A stretch of DNA of 64,000 nucleotides. Origin: Cryptomeria japonica (Eukaryota > Streptophyta > Pinopsida > Cupressales > Cupressaceae). Position 1 is the stretch's first letter. The number at the start of each line of letters is the position of its first letter. The stretch spans positions 812,051,069-812,115,068 of the forward strand of contig NC_081414.1 of assembly GCF_030272615.1 (NCBI RefSeq), written 5' to 3'. A program made the translations under genes and the position numbers. Below are positions 32,073 to 42,385 of the stretch, piece after piece. Below the pieces are notes generated by a model that was given only the letters and a program-made list of their open reading frames with translations, searched no databases and was not told the DNA's origin.

Positions 32073-35000
32073 ATGGATGCATCTACAGTTCCAATTTTAA
32101 CACCATATAATTACTTTGAATGGAAATCTAAGATGATAATATATCTGAAAAGACATGGATATCATCGTGTTACTGTGGGACTTGAAACTGAACCTCAAGA
32201 TGCTACAGAAAAGATTAAATGGTTTAATAAATGTGATGAAGCTTTTGGTACATTGTGCATGTCAGTCTCTCCTGACCTTCTTTTTCACATTGAATCTGCT
32301 ACTACACCAAATGCAGTATGGACTACTTTGGGAAACCTCTTTGGTAAGCAGGATGAACTAAGAGGTCATCAATTGGAGAATGAACTCATAGGGTTGAATC
32401 CAACCAATTTTGATACTATACAAGACTTCTTCACTAAACTAAAGTCTATAAGATTGCAGTTGGAACAGTGTGGAACTAAGAAAGATGATAAGCAACTGAT
32501 CTTGAGTATTCTTTCTAAGCTTGGTCCTAACTATTCAGTGTTTGTTTCTACATTCTATGCTACCAAATGTGCCCTAGGTACCACATTCAAAATGCCTTCT
32601 TTAGATGATTTTGCTGCAGAACTCACTGGGGAGTAGGACAAATTGGTTCAAATGGGTACAATAAAGCCCTCTAAGTCACATGCCTTAGTTGTAAATCAAG
32701 GCACAAAAGAACATAAAGGGTCTAGTAAGCAAGATAAGAAACAAAAGAACCAAGGAGAGAAGAAGAAAGATCAGAAATTTGCTACTTCAAAAGCAGACAA
32801 TGAGACCTCTTTATCAAAAGGTGAACAACCTAAGAAGGAGAAGGTCAAGTGTTCTTATTGTAAGCGGCCTGGTCATGATGAACATAAGTGTTTAAGGAAA
32901 CAAATTGATCACCTTTCAAATCTTCTTGAAAAGAATAATATCAAGGTTCCTGATTCAGTCAAACAGAGTTCATCGGAAAGATCTTCTAAGGACATAGATA
33001 AGAGTAAGGGGAAAGGAAAGGGTAAGGCCCTAGTTACTATTGCTTCACACCCAAATTCTTGGATAATTGACTCAGGTGCTTCACACCACATGGCTTCTTC
33101 AGAAGATGATTTCACATCTTTAGAGCCATGTTCTATGCCTTCCATCCTAATGGGTGATGACACTCCTGTTGAAGTGCATGGGAGAGGGTCTGTTGATGTG
33201 GGTGAAGGAACATTTCAAGATGTCCTTTGTGTTCCATCTTTATCAACTAATCTCCTATCTGTTTATCAGATCACTCACACTGGTTCTGGCAAGCGAGTTG
33301 AGTTCACATCAGATGCAGTGGTAATCAGCGAAATGCATAATGGGTCTACTGTTGCTGTGGGAAAAGCAGATCATCATTCTAGATTATATCAGTTTTCTCA
33401 CTTTGTTCCTGATTCTCCTTCGACAGTTTTACTCACTCATGCAGATGAGGTGAGTTGTTTGTGGCATCAACGGTTTGGCCACTTGAACTACCGTTACTTG
33501 CAACAACTCAGTCAACAAGAAATGGTTTCAGGGTTGCCTTCTATTCGATTTTCTGATGGAGTTTGCCAGGGGTGCATTCTTGGTAAGCATCCAGAGGAGA
33601 AGTATGATAAAGGTAAAGCTTGGAGAGCTACACAACTATTGGAGTTGGTACATAGTGACTTGGCAGGACCATTTACACAACCATCTTTCAGCAAGGCTAG
33701 ATATGTCTTGACATTTATTGATGACTTTTCCAGATATACATGGGTTTACTTTCTCAAACAAAAGTCTGAAGTCTTTGAAAATTTTCTAGATTTCAAAGCT
33801 TTTACAAAGAAACAATCTAGGAAGTTCATCAAGATTCTGCGTACAGATAATGGGGGTGAATATGTTAATAATCAGTTTGAACAGTTTTGTGCTTCAGAAG
33901 GTATCAACATGCAGCACACAGTTCCATACAGTCCTCAACAAAATGGTGTAGCAGAATGAAAGAATAGGTCCTTGAAGGAGATGGCTAATTGTATGATTCA
34001 CTCCAAGTCTTTGGCACCTCAGTATTGGGCAGAGGCCATCAACTGTGCGTGTTACATCCAGAATCGAGTTCCTCATAAAGCTGTGAAGGGGGTAACTCCC
34101 TTTCAAGCTTGGACTGGTCGAAAACCCACAGTTAAACACTTTAGAGTGTTTGGTTCTCTTGCATGGGCCCACATTCTAGCTGAAAAACGCAAGGCTATGG
34201 ATCCACAGAGTAAGCCTTGCATATTTGTTGGATATCCAGATGATGTCAAAGGGTATAGGCTTCTCCATCCCACTACTCATGAGTTGTTCATTGAGAGGAG
34301 TGTTCATTTTGAGGAGAGTTCTTCTAGTTCTTCTCATACCACCTCTCCATCCACTATCACATTGGAGAAATTGCATTATGATTACAGTTCTTCAGAGGAT
34401 CTTAATCCTCCTAATCTTGATGAGGAGTCTTCTTCCTCTACTTCAGATGGTGACAGTGATGATGAGGATTCACATTCCTCTCATAGTCATCATTCAGAGG
34501 CTGATGATTCTCCCCCAGACTCTCCAGCCTTAGTGCCTCTTTGGGCTCAACAAACTTTTGAGTCAGCAGGAGATTGGCTTGGTGATCCATTAGATACTAG
34601 AAGAACAAGGTCACAATTTCAGCAAGCTCCACATCTCTTCATTGCTTCAGCTTCTGATCCACAGTCCTTTCAAGAAGCTTCAGGTGTTCCTGAGTGGGAT
34701 GCTGCAATGCAAGAAGAGTTCAATTCCTTGGAAAGGAATCACACATGGGATTTAGTTCCTCTTCCTAAGGGAAGGAAACTTGTTCGATGCAAGTGGATCT
34801 ATCGAACAAAATTTGCAGCGGATGGGTCGGTTGATAAGTATAAGGCTCGCTTGGTAGCAAAAGGTTTTTCCCAAGTTCCAGGGGTTGATTACTCTGAGAC
34901 TTTTTCTCCAGTTGCTAAGATGAATTCCATCTGACTTGTTCTTGCTATAGCTGCAGCCCATCGTTGGGAAGTTCATCAGATGGATGTGAAGAGTGCATTT

Positions 35001-36197
35001 CTTCATGGTGACCTTTAGGAGGAAATCTACATGGAGCAACCACAGGGGTTTTTTCAGGATCCTTCACTTGTGTGTCGACTTTGAAAGTCTCTCTATGGCC
35101 TCAAACAGGGTCCTCGAGCTTGGTATGCCAAGATGGACTCATTCCTTTTGACAGTTGGTTTCACTCGGTGTCATTCTGATCCGAACGTATACATTCTGCA
35201 ACAGGATGAAACTCTCACATTTCTGGTTCTCTATGTTGATGACTTGTTACTCACAGGGAGTCACTCATCCACCATCAAAGCAGTGAAAATTGCTCTACAT
35301 GATAGATTTTTGATGTCAGACTTGGGTCTTCTGCATTACTTCTTGGGAATTGAGATCACTCAATCATCTTCAGGAATCTTCCTTGGAAAACCCAAGTATG
35401 CACTTGATATGCTCTCCAGATTTCACATGGCTGATTGTAAGCCTGCACCTACTCCATTTTTGTCAGGGGTCAAACTTGAGGCTAAGTGCTCTTCACCCTT
35501 GGTTGATGGCACTTTATATCGACAGCTTGTTGGAAGCCTCATTTATTTGACTCATACGAGACCTGACATTTCTTATGCTGTGGGCATGGTCTCTAGATTC
35601 ATGCAGAAGCCACATGAGTTGCATTGGAAAGCAGCTAAGCGGATCCTCCACTACATTCAGGGTACTCACAATTATGGAATTTAGTATGTAGCAGGTATGG
35701 ATATTGACTTGGTAGGATATACGGATTCAGATTGGGCAGGTGATTCTCAGGATCGCAAGTCTACTTCTGGGTATTGCTTCTCACTTGGTTCTGGTCCAGT
35801 TTGTTGGTCAAGCAAGAAGCAGTCTGCAATTGCTCTTTCATCGATAGAGGCTGAGTATCGAGGGGCAGTCAATGCCACCACTAAGGCTATTTGGCTTCAG
35901 AATATTCTTACTGAGTTTGGTATTCCAGTTAGAAAGCCTACCATCATCTTTTGTGATAATCAGAGTGCTATACAGATCTCAAAAAATCCAGTTCATCATC
36001 AGAGGATGAAACACATTGAGATACATATGCACTATATTCGGGAGCTCATTCAGGAAGGCATCATTGATCTTAAGTATTGTTCTACATCGGAGCAAACTGC
36101 GGACATCTTCACCAAACCTTTCACTGAAAGCAAGTTCCTTCATTTGCGATCTTTGCTTGGGATGCAAAAGGTGTCTACTTCAGGAGGGGCTTCTTAG
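32073..36197 (+). pseudogene. Copia gag-pol polyprotein with six in-frame stops
   Basis: One register of 1374 codons. Gag at residues 1-187; zinc knuckle CSYCKRPGHDEHKC (~260); protease WIIDSGASHH (~329); pre-integrase LWHQRFGHLNYRYL (~462); integrase core HSDLAGPF, FIDDFSRYTW and LRTDNGGEY (~525-592); RT KWIYRTKFAADGSVDKYKAR (~905) and catalytic YVDD (~1053); RNase H GYTDSDWAGD (~1212) and ALSSIEAEYR; end GGAS at 36197. Stops are at 32634, 33957, 34932, 35016, 35082 and 35682. No frameshift was found. The protease-integrase-RT order defines copia. Several stops fall at positions where the family usually has Arg (for example after GVAE), consistent with CGA to TGA change. Confidence 0.95.
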
Positions 36198-36340
36198 TCC
36201 TTCATTCTTTCTCTCTCTATTTAGGGGGGGTCTATTCCTCTTATGGGGGGCTTCTTCTTTTGGGGGGGATATTTATGTACATGGGTACCTAAAATGGCCT
36301 CATTTGCCGGGACCCATCTTTTCACCCACCTAAGCTACGC

Positions 36341-36351
36341 TTAAGGGGGGG
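36341..36351 (+). other. Copia polypurine tract
   Basis: Purine run ending AAGGGGGGG immediately before the 3' LTR. Confidence 0.85.
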
Positions 36352-37012
36352 TGTTAGTGTAGGTTTTTTTATTTTCTTTATGTTAGGGGGTATTTATTTT
36401 TCCTACACATATATTATTAAGCTTTCTTAGGTTATTAGGTGTGGTTAATATGAGGACACGTGGCGGAATACATTAGCTACATGTGTAACTCTCCACCTCA
36501 CATGGGTAGTTGAGTTACACACCCTCTTTTGGCTTGTTGTGCCACCTCTCATAACCACTATTTTGTCATTTCCTAAGTGGGTTATGGGGTAGTTGGGTTT
36601 CTCACCCTCTTTTGGCCTTATGTGCCACCTCTTATAACTCCTTTTTTGTTTTCATGTAAGGAGGTTATGCCACATGTTTTGGCATTTACCAAGTAGGTAA
36701 AAACCTCCCACCTTTTATGGGGTAGTAGGTAAAACCTCCCATTTTTTATGGAGGTGGGAGTTAATGCACCTCTTGGTTGTATATGCTATTATTTTTCTAT
36801 ATAATAAGCAATATACTCTCACCTTCACAAGTGAAGTGATAGCTCGGTGAGAGTCTTCTCTAAATTCTCTTCTTTATCTCTATTTTTCTCTCATATCAGA
36901 TTTATCTTCATTCAGCTATTTTGATCTTCGATCATCCGTTTCTTGGAGTTGCATGTGATCTATGACCGACATCAGATCCTGGCTCAATTCTTGCTTCTCA
37001 CAGAATTTAACA
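36352..37012 (+). repeat. Copia 3' LTR
   Basis: 661 bp, near-identical to the 5' LTR, ending GAATTTAACA followed by tattg. Confidence 0.96.
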
Positions 37013-37017
37013 TATTG
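37013..37017. repeat. Target site duplication of copia, right copy (tattg)
   Basis: Matches 30626-30630. The intact E2 3' LTR has a single tattg here, confirming insertion. Confidence 0.95.
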
Positions 37018-37830
37018 ATCTAACAAGATTTAAGCAATATTAAGCTAAATGATTTAATCAATATGAAATAATTAACATGCAATATATCATTGAGTCTAGA
37101 GCAAAAATAGTATAATAACAATATATTCTCTAGCCTCTGGGATCCTTGAATGAGAGATGAGAGCCTGAATTTATAGAAAATTTAGAAAGAAACCAACTAC
37201 TGAGATCAAATGATGATGAGCGGTCAAGATTTTCCAAGAGGAAGCACAATCCAGGTGAATTGATGTGATTGGATGCTTTTCTCAGTTTTAAAGGAAATTG
37301 AACTAAAATTAAGATAAAATTAGAAAAAATTGATTTATTCTCTATTTCATTCAATTTTAATATTTAATTGTTTTAATATCTTTCTCTAAGATTATTTATC
37401 AATTTTTAATTTGTTTTTCAAGATTATTTCCAATTGATTTCTTTTCTCATTTTTTTAATCCTTTCTTGGTCAATTAATTCCTTTTTCTGATTTATTTCTA
37501 TTTTTGAAGATTTGTGCTCAATTGATTTATTTAATTAAAATTAATTCCGCTTTCTTGATTAGATGGCAAATTGAATTATTTAATTAAATATGCTAGGATA
37601 TTTAATAAAATAAATAAGATAATTGTTTAAAATGATTTTCTCAGAATGATTTAATTAATTAAATATAAATGTTTAATTAATATTGGGTTATTAATTTGCC
37701 ATGTGACATTTGATGATTTTAGAAATTAATTGTGTGCTCAAGTTTTATTTAATTGTCTTTGGTTAGGACCTTGGTGATGTTGTCGAGATTAGGGGCCCAT
37801 GGTTTAGATGACCATTTTTAGGGTATTACA
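37018..37830 (-). repeat. E2 5' LTR, outer part
   Basis: Continues the LTR split at 30630; 248 + 813 = 1061 bp, equal to the 3' LTR. Ends GGGTATTACA, followed by tgacc (37831-37835). Confidence 0.92.
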
Positions 37831-37835
37831 TGACC

Positions 37836-39683
37836 TACATACAATTTTTTTGAATATTAAAAAAAAATGAAAAATATGAAATTGTCATCAAATTATGGTT
37901 GTTGTACACCTGATGTTTTGAAAATATATTTTATTGTCAGCTAAAAATTAATAAAAATAAATATATTCAATAAAAAAATAGGAAAAAATATTTTGATCAA
38001 TATTTTGTGTCTTAGGTATCGTTTTCCAGAAGGATTCAAAAAAATTCATTTATTTGCATCAAAAAAGGGTGGCCATACACATGTGGTATGGTCCTGAAAC
38101 AGGCATTTTGAAAAACCAATTTTTAAACATGCCTACTTAAAAGAAATTTATACCATGTGGGTATTAAAATAAATTACATATTTGAAAAGTAGACTTCGAG
38201 CACTACATTTTCTATTACTGAATTTTTTTTAGATTCAATCTCTAAGTGCATCAATTTTTGACATCAATCGACAGAAAGTTTGAAAAAAAGAGAAAATACT
38301 TCCACTTTTTGCCCAAAAGTGGGACAACTTCTTTCAGCCACTCATGCACCGGTGGAAATATCACCTTCCATATGCATACCAATAACTCCATGTCTACAAC
38401 TATAGAGCCTTATCTTCATTCCCTGGTTCTCTTCTCAATCGGTTTGGCAAAGAGGAAAACTCACCATCTTAACTCTTCCTTTCCTACCTTGGTAGGACAT
38501 CATGTCTTCTCATGTTGATCCTGTGCACATCTCTAGACTTATCCTCATCTTCCACTTTGGTCATCTGTTCTATGCATCCAATGACTTGTCCTGGCTTACT
38601 TTGGCTATCTTATCCTGAGGAGTTATGATGCATTCTATGCATGTTAAGAGATAAGCCAAGTGATTACCACTTACCATTAGAAGTGAATCCTTGTCTTCTG
38701 CCGACCAATGATAAAAGAGAAATAGTTATCAACATATTGTTCTCTTCATCTTCCAGTGTTGTACTCATATGATCTCCTTGTGTGACCAACTACATCTCCT
38801 ACACATAATCCAATAGACATCCCCTTTGTCTACTTTACTAACTTGTTGTGCAGTCCAAACTATATCAATCATGTCACCATCCTGTGATGACCTAGTCTTC
38901 TGGAGGGAGTCCTGTAGTTTCAAATCCACCTACATATCGGTTTTGCCCTTTGTCATTAGCTAACCCTACTAACTTGACAAACACATGCTTATTAGTTGGT
39001 AACATCTCAATGCCAACACATTACTTTACCGGTCATCATACCATACCAGTCTTCAATACTTGTCATCAACACAAGTCAACACTAACTTGTGTACCGATGA
39101 TCAACAATATTGGTTGACATTAAGGATATCAATGCACTACAACCTCCCATACTGGTTACCATACAGTACCGATTGATATCAATGACAACACAATGCCAAC
39201 ACTTTGTATGTCTTTAAACCCAACAATTTTACATATTATAATCTGAATACGAAAGCCAAAAAATTAATCCTATAAAGAATGAACTAAAAGATCTTAAATA
39301 AATAAAAGAAAAAACAATTATAAAATGAGAAAAGGAGAATAAAAGAGTCTTTTGAAATTTCATTGTGCTTGTCTGTGTCTCTGAATCAAATGTACCTTTC
39401 CCAGATCGCCATCAAGGTTCACCCTGGCCAAAATCTCCAACCTGCAATCAAAGTTGAAAGGCACGTTTCCCCTTCCTTTCCAATTGTAAATCCCCCTTCT
39501 TCACTGCTTCTTTAATCATGACTTCATGCCAAATTTAATCGATATTAATAGTTTTGTAAGTGCGTTTATATGTTGTATTAATGATATTGACTTTATTCAT
39601 GGTGCAGACCAAAATGACTTTAATCCATCGTCAATAATACTGAATATAACACCCCCTAGCGTACATTCCTCTTAGATTTATTT
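37836..39683. other. Older flank with a possible decayed copia-type LTR
   Basis: 37836-38240 is AT-rich with nothing recognised. From 39225 leftwards, the minus strand starts TGTTGGGTTTAAAGAC and has phrases (TGTTGTCATTGATATCAA, CGGTACTG) close to the LTR start of element F, so about 38250-39225 may be a decayed solo LTR; its other end was not located. A small hairpin with 8-bp arms lies at 38308-38329. 39390-39515 encodes a 41-codon GC-richer frame (MYLSQIAIKVHPGQ start) that could be a stray exon. Confidence 0.35.
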
Positions 39684-39688
39684 AAATA
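39684..39688. repeat. Target site duplication of C, left copy (aaata)
   Basis: aaata precedes the left C LTR and recurs at 50038-50042. Confidence 0.85.
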
Positions 39689-41170
39689 TGTATGTGGGAA
39701 AAGTGGGCGAATAAAACTTAAAATGTGAAAATTACGAGAAATACCAGTCCACACACACACACAGGACTTCTTGGTGCAAGCTATGGAGTAACGTAGTGTT
39801 ACTCAGCTTCCCAAGGAGGGTCCCATGGTTCTCTATCTCACAATGTCCCTCAAACCAACGTTTTTGCTCTCAGATTACTGAGCAAAATGGTTTAGGGATG
39901 GCAAATATGAGAACGAGAGATGCTTTTGATTGATTTAGTATGAAATGTGTTGTAAGCTAGGTATGATTCTAAAATGCAATAAACTAAATGATAAGATGAC
40001 AAGATTAGTATGAATACTATCCTAGCATACTATATTTAGTCTATAATTGAGCTAAAATGATAATACATTACTCTAAACATGCATATTAGTCTATATTCCT
40101 GATTTAAAGAGAGGCTAAATGATGAGCATATATGAAATGAGAAAGCTTGAAAGAATTTGAGCATAAGTGTGATGCTTCAAATTTGAAAGATGATTGATTT
40201 TAATGGAGGAAATGAGAGCTCTATTTATAGCACAAACAGGGCAATGGATGGTCAAGATTGAAAGGTTTAATCAAGGGCCAAGTTTGAAAGTTGGGGATCC
40301 ATGTGCACAATTTGCACCAATGAAATGATGACAAATGTCCACACAGGATTGGGTTGAAAGAAGAGGTTGGAGGCATTAAAGGCCTGAGGAGACCTCATGG
40401 TTATCTAAAGGCTAAGGGTCAAGTCTAAATTAGGTTTACCCACTGAATTAGGATCTAATCCAAGGATAAACCTTTGTGCAAATGATTAAGAGATAATCAT
40501 GGTCAAAGCATTAAAGGCCTGATGAGACCTTTGGGTTGGGTAGAGGTTGAGTCAAAACAAATGTTTTAACCATGTGGGAGGGTTTGAAATAACCATTAAT
40601 GGTTATTGGAGACTTTGGGGATTAAGTGGTTGAAGGTTGGAAGCCTTCAATGGTTTTCAAAGACTTTGGGGGTTTTGGTGGTTGAAGGTTGAAAACCTTC
40701 AATGGTTATCCAAGACTTTGGGCCATTTGAGAAGTGACCTCCCTTTGCTTAGGGATGTGACAAAGTTTAGAGGAGGGTTAGGTTAATTAGAAGCGATTAG
40801 AAGATTCTAGAAGGGATTAGGAAGGGGTTTGGGATTTTGCAAGTGGATGGGGGGGAATAATAGGATTTAATTGAATTATTTGATTTTCATTCAATTTGGT
40901 TGCAATTTGGGGAAATTAAATAAATTAGATCTATTCAATTTAGGATAACTATTTAATTAAATTTGAATTTAATTAAAAGTGGCTAGGGGGATTTATTTGA
41001 ATAAAATGATTTATTCATTAAATGGTATAGTGAATTTTATTTAAATAAATTGAGTAATTTACTTAATAAAATAGAATAATGTGGATAATTTAATTAAATT
41101 GGATTTAATTAAATAGAGAAATGAACATAAAATATTCATTTAGGAATATGGTCATTTTTATACGTCTACA
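39689..41170 (-). repeat. C 3' LTR
   Basis: Runs TGTATGTGGG to ATACGTCTACA on the plus strand. A strong TATA box, TATAAATAG, lies on the minus strand at 40221-40229. The cacacacacaca run near 39751 is also in the other LTR. Confidence 0.93.
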
Positions 41171-41187
41171 TTTTGCCCCTCTTTGAA
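41171..41187 (-). other. C polypurine tract
   Basis: The minus strand carries CAAAGAGGGGCAAAA against the LTR. The flanking sequence (cccctctttgaa on the plus strand, then a conserved tcaaagaaaat further in) matches E2 at 7585-7640. Confidence 0.8.
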
Positions 41188-41509
41188 GTGACGTGTGTGC
41201 ACATGTTATTTCAAAGAAAATGATGTGTTTTTGTGATTTTATGATCAAATGCATTTTTTTGTGTCGCTCTTTTGATTTGCAAGTCATGTCTCAGTTTTGA
41301 TGTGATGCCCCAGATTCGATATTTGATGTGATGCCCCAGATTCGATATTTGTGTCATGCTGTCATGATTTTATGTAGTTGTCCAATATGAGTGTCGATAT
41401 AACTTGTTTTGATGTGAGATATTTCAAGTTATGTAGATATCAATGTGTTGTTTTGATCAGAATATGATGTATTTGCGTGGTCTGTTTCAAGTTCAATGTG
41501 TATGAAAGC

Positions 41510-41680
41510 TTGAGTTGTTTTACAAGCCGATATGGGTTGGAAACTTGAGCTATGTTACAAGCTGATATGGGTGGGAAAATTGAGTTGTTTTACAAGTTTA
41601 TGTGATTTTGGTACTTGAGTTGTTTTACAAGTTTTGATATGGTTTTTGAGAACTTGAGTTGTTTTACAAGTTGATATGAA
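41510..41680 (-). repeat. 35-bp tandem repeat in C
   Basis: About five copies of a unit beginning TTGAGTTGTTTTACAAG and followed by a GATATGG-type stretch, period about 35 bp. Confidence 0.75.
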
Positions 41681-42034
41681 ATGATAGGATTTTGAACTTG
41701 ATATAGATGAGCAAATTTGTTTCATGTTGTTGACGTAAGTTTGATTTTGATATCTTTGTTTTGATGTGGAAACTAATATTGGATTTGTTTTGAGATTTGA
41801 TATGATAATGCCCCCTCGGGAGATCGTTCGTGCACACAAAGCATGAATGATCTCTCGAAAGAAGAAGAATGTTGTTTGAAAGATAGAAGAGTAGATAGTG
41901 ATGGCATGCATGGGTTTGATAAGATTGATTAGATTGATTGGAATGAGAGCAAGTCTTGTTTCAGGTATGACACCTCCTATATAAGACATGGATGATCGAT
42001 CATCTGGTTTTAGGAATGATACTGCCTGTATAAG

Positions 42035-42385
42035 ACATGATAGAAGATAGTTTGGAAGAATGATAGAAGATAGTTTGGAAGAATGATAAAGATAGTTTAG
42101 AAGAATGATAAAGATAGTTTGGAAGAATGATAGAAGATAGTTTAGAAGAATGATAGAAGATAGTGTGGAAGAATGATGAAGATAGTTTAGAAGAATGATA
42201 GAAGATAGTTTGGAAGAATGATAAAGATAGTTTAGAAGAATGATAAAGATAGTTTGGAAGAATGATAGAAGATAGTTTAGAAGAATGATAGAAGATAGTG
42301 TGGAAGAATGATGAAGATAGTTTAGAAGAATGATAGAAAATAGGTTGGAAGAATGATAAAGATAGTTTAGAAGAATGATAGAGAT
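42035..42385 (-). repeat. 22-23 bp tandem array in C with 135-bp higher order
   Basis: About 15 copies of ATAGAAGATAGTTTGGAAG-like monomers of 22 or 23 bp. The variant agtgtgg recurs exactly 135 bp apart (42162 and 42297), showing a six-monomer higher-order unit. Open frames across it are repeat artefacts. Confidence 0.85.

Larger units (their letters stand above)
30631..37012 (+). mobile_element. Ty1/copia retrotransposon nested in the E2 5' LTR
   Basis: 661-bp LTRs at both ends, target duplication tattg (30626-30630 and 37013-37017), PBS, PPT and a complete gag-protease-integrase-RT-RNase H order. The LTRs differ at about 9 of 661 positions by eye (about 1.4%) with no indel. Six in-frame stops inactivate the polyprotein. 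Confidence 0.96.
6524..37830 (-). mobile_element. E2: full-length Tat-type Ty3/gypsy element with two nested insertions
   Basis: LTRs of 1061 bp at 6524-7584 and at 30383-30630 plus 37018-37830, flanked by tgacc. Read on the minus strand, the order is PBS, leader, gag, protease, G-patch-like segment, RT, RNase H, second RNase H, integrase, antisense plant-mobile-domain frame, PPT and 3' LTR. The dual RNase H and extra antisense frame are typical of the Tat lineage. Without the nested B (7.7 kb) and copia (6.4 kb) elements it is about 17 kb. The first 248 bp of the LTR pair differ at roughly 5% of positions by eye, so it is the oldest dated insertion here. It is coding-dead. Confidence 0.92.

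Noticed and set aside
39751..39763. CA-repeat as an independent microsatellite
   Set aside because: Part of the C LTR, present at the same place in both copies.
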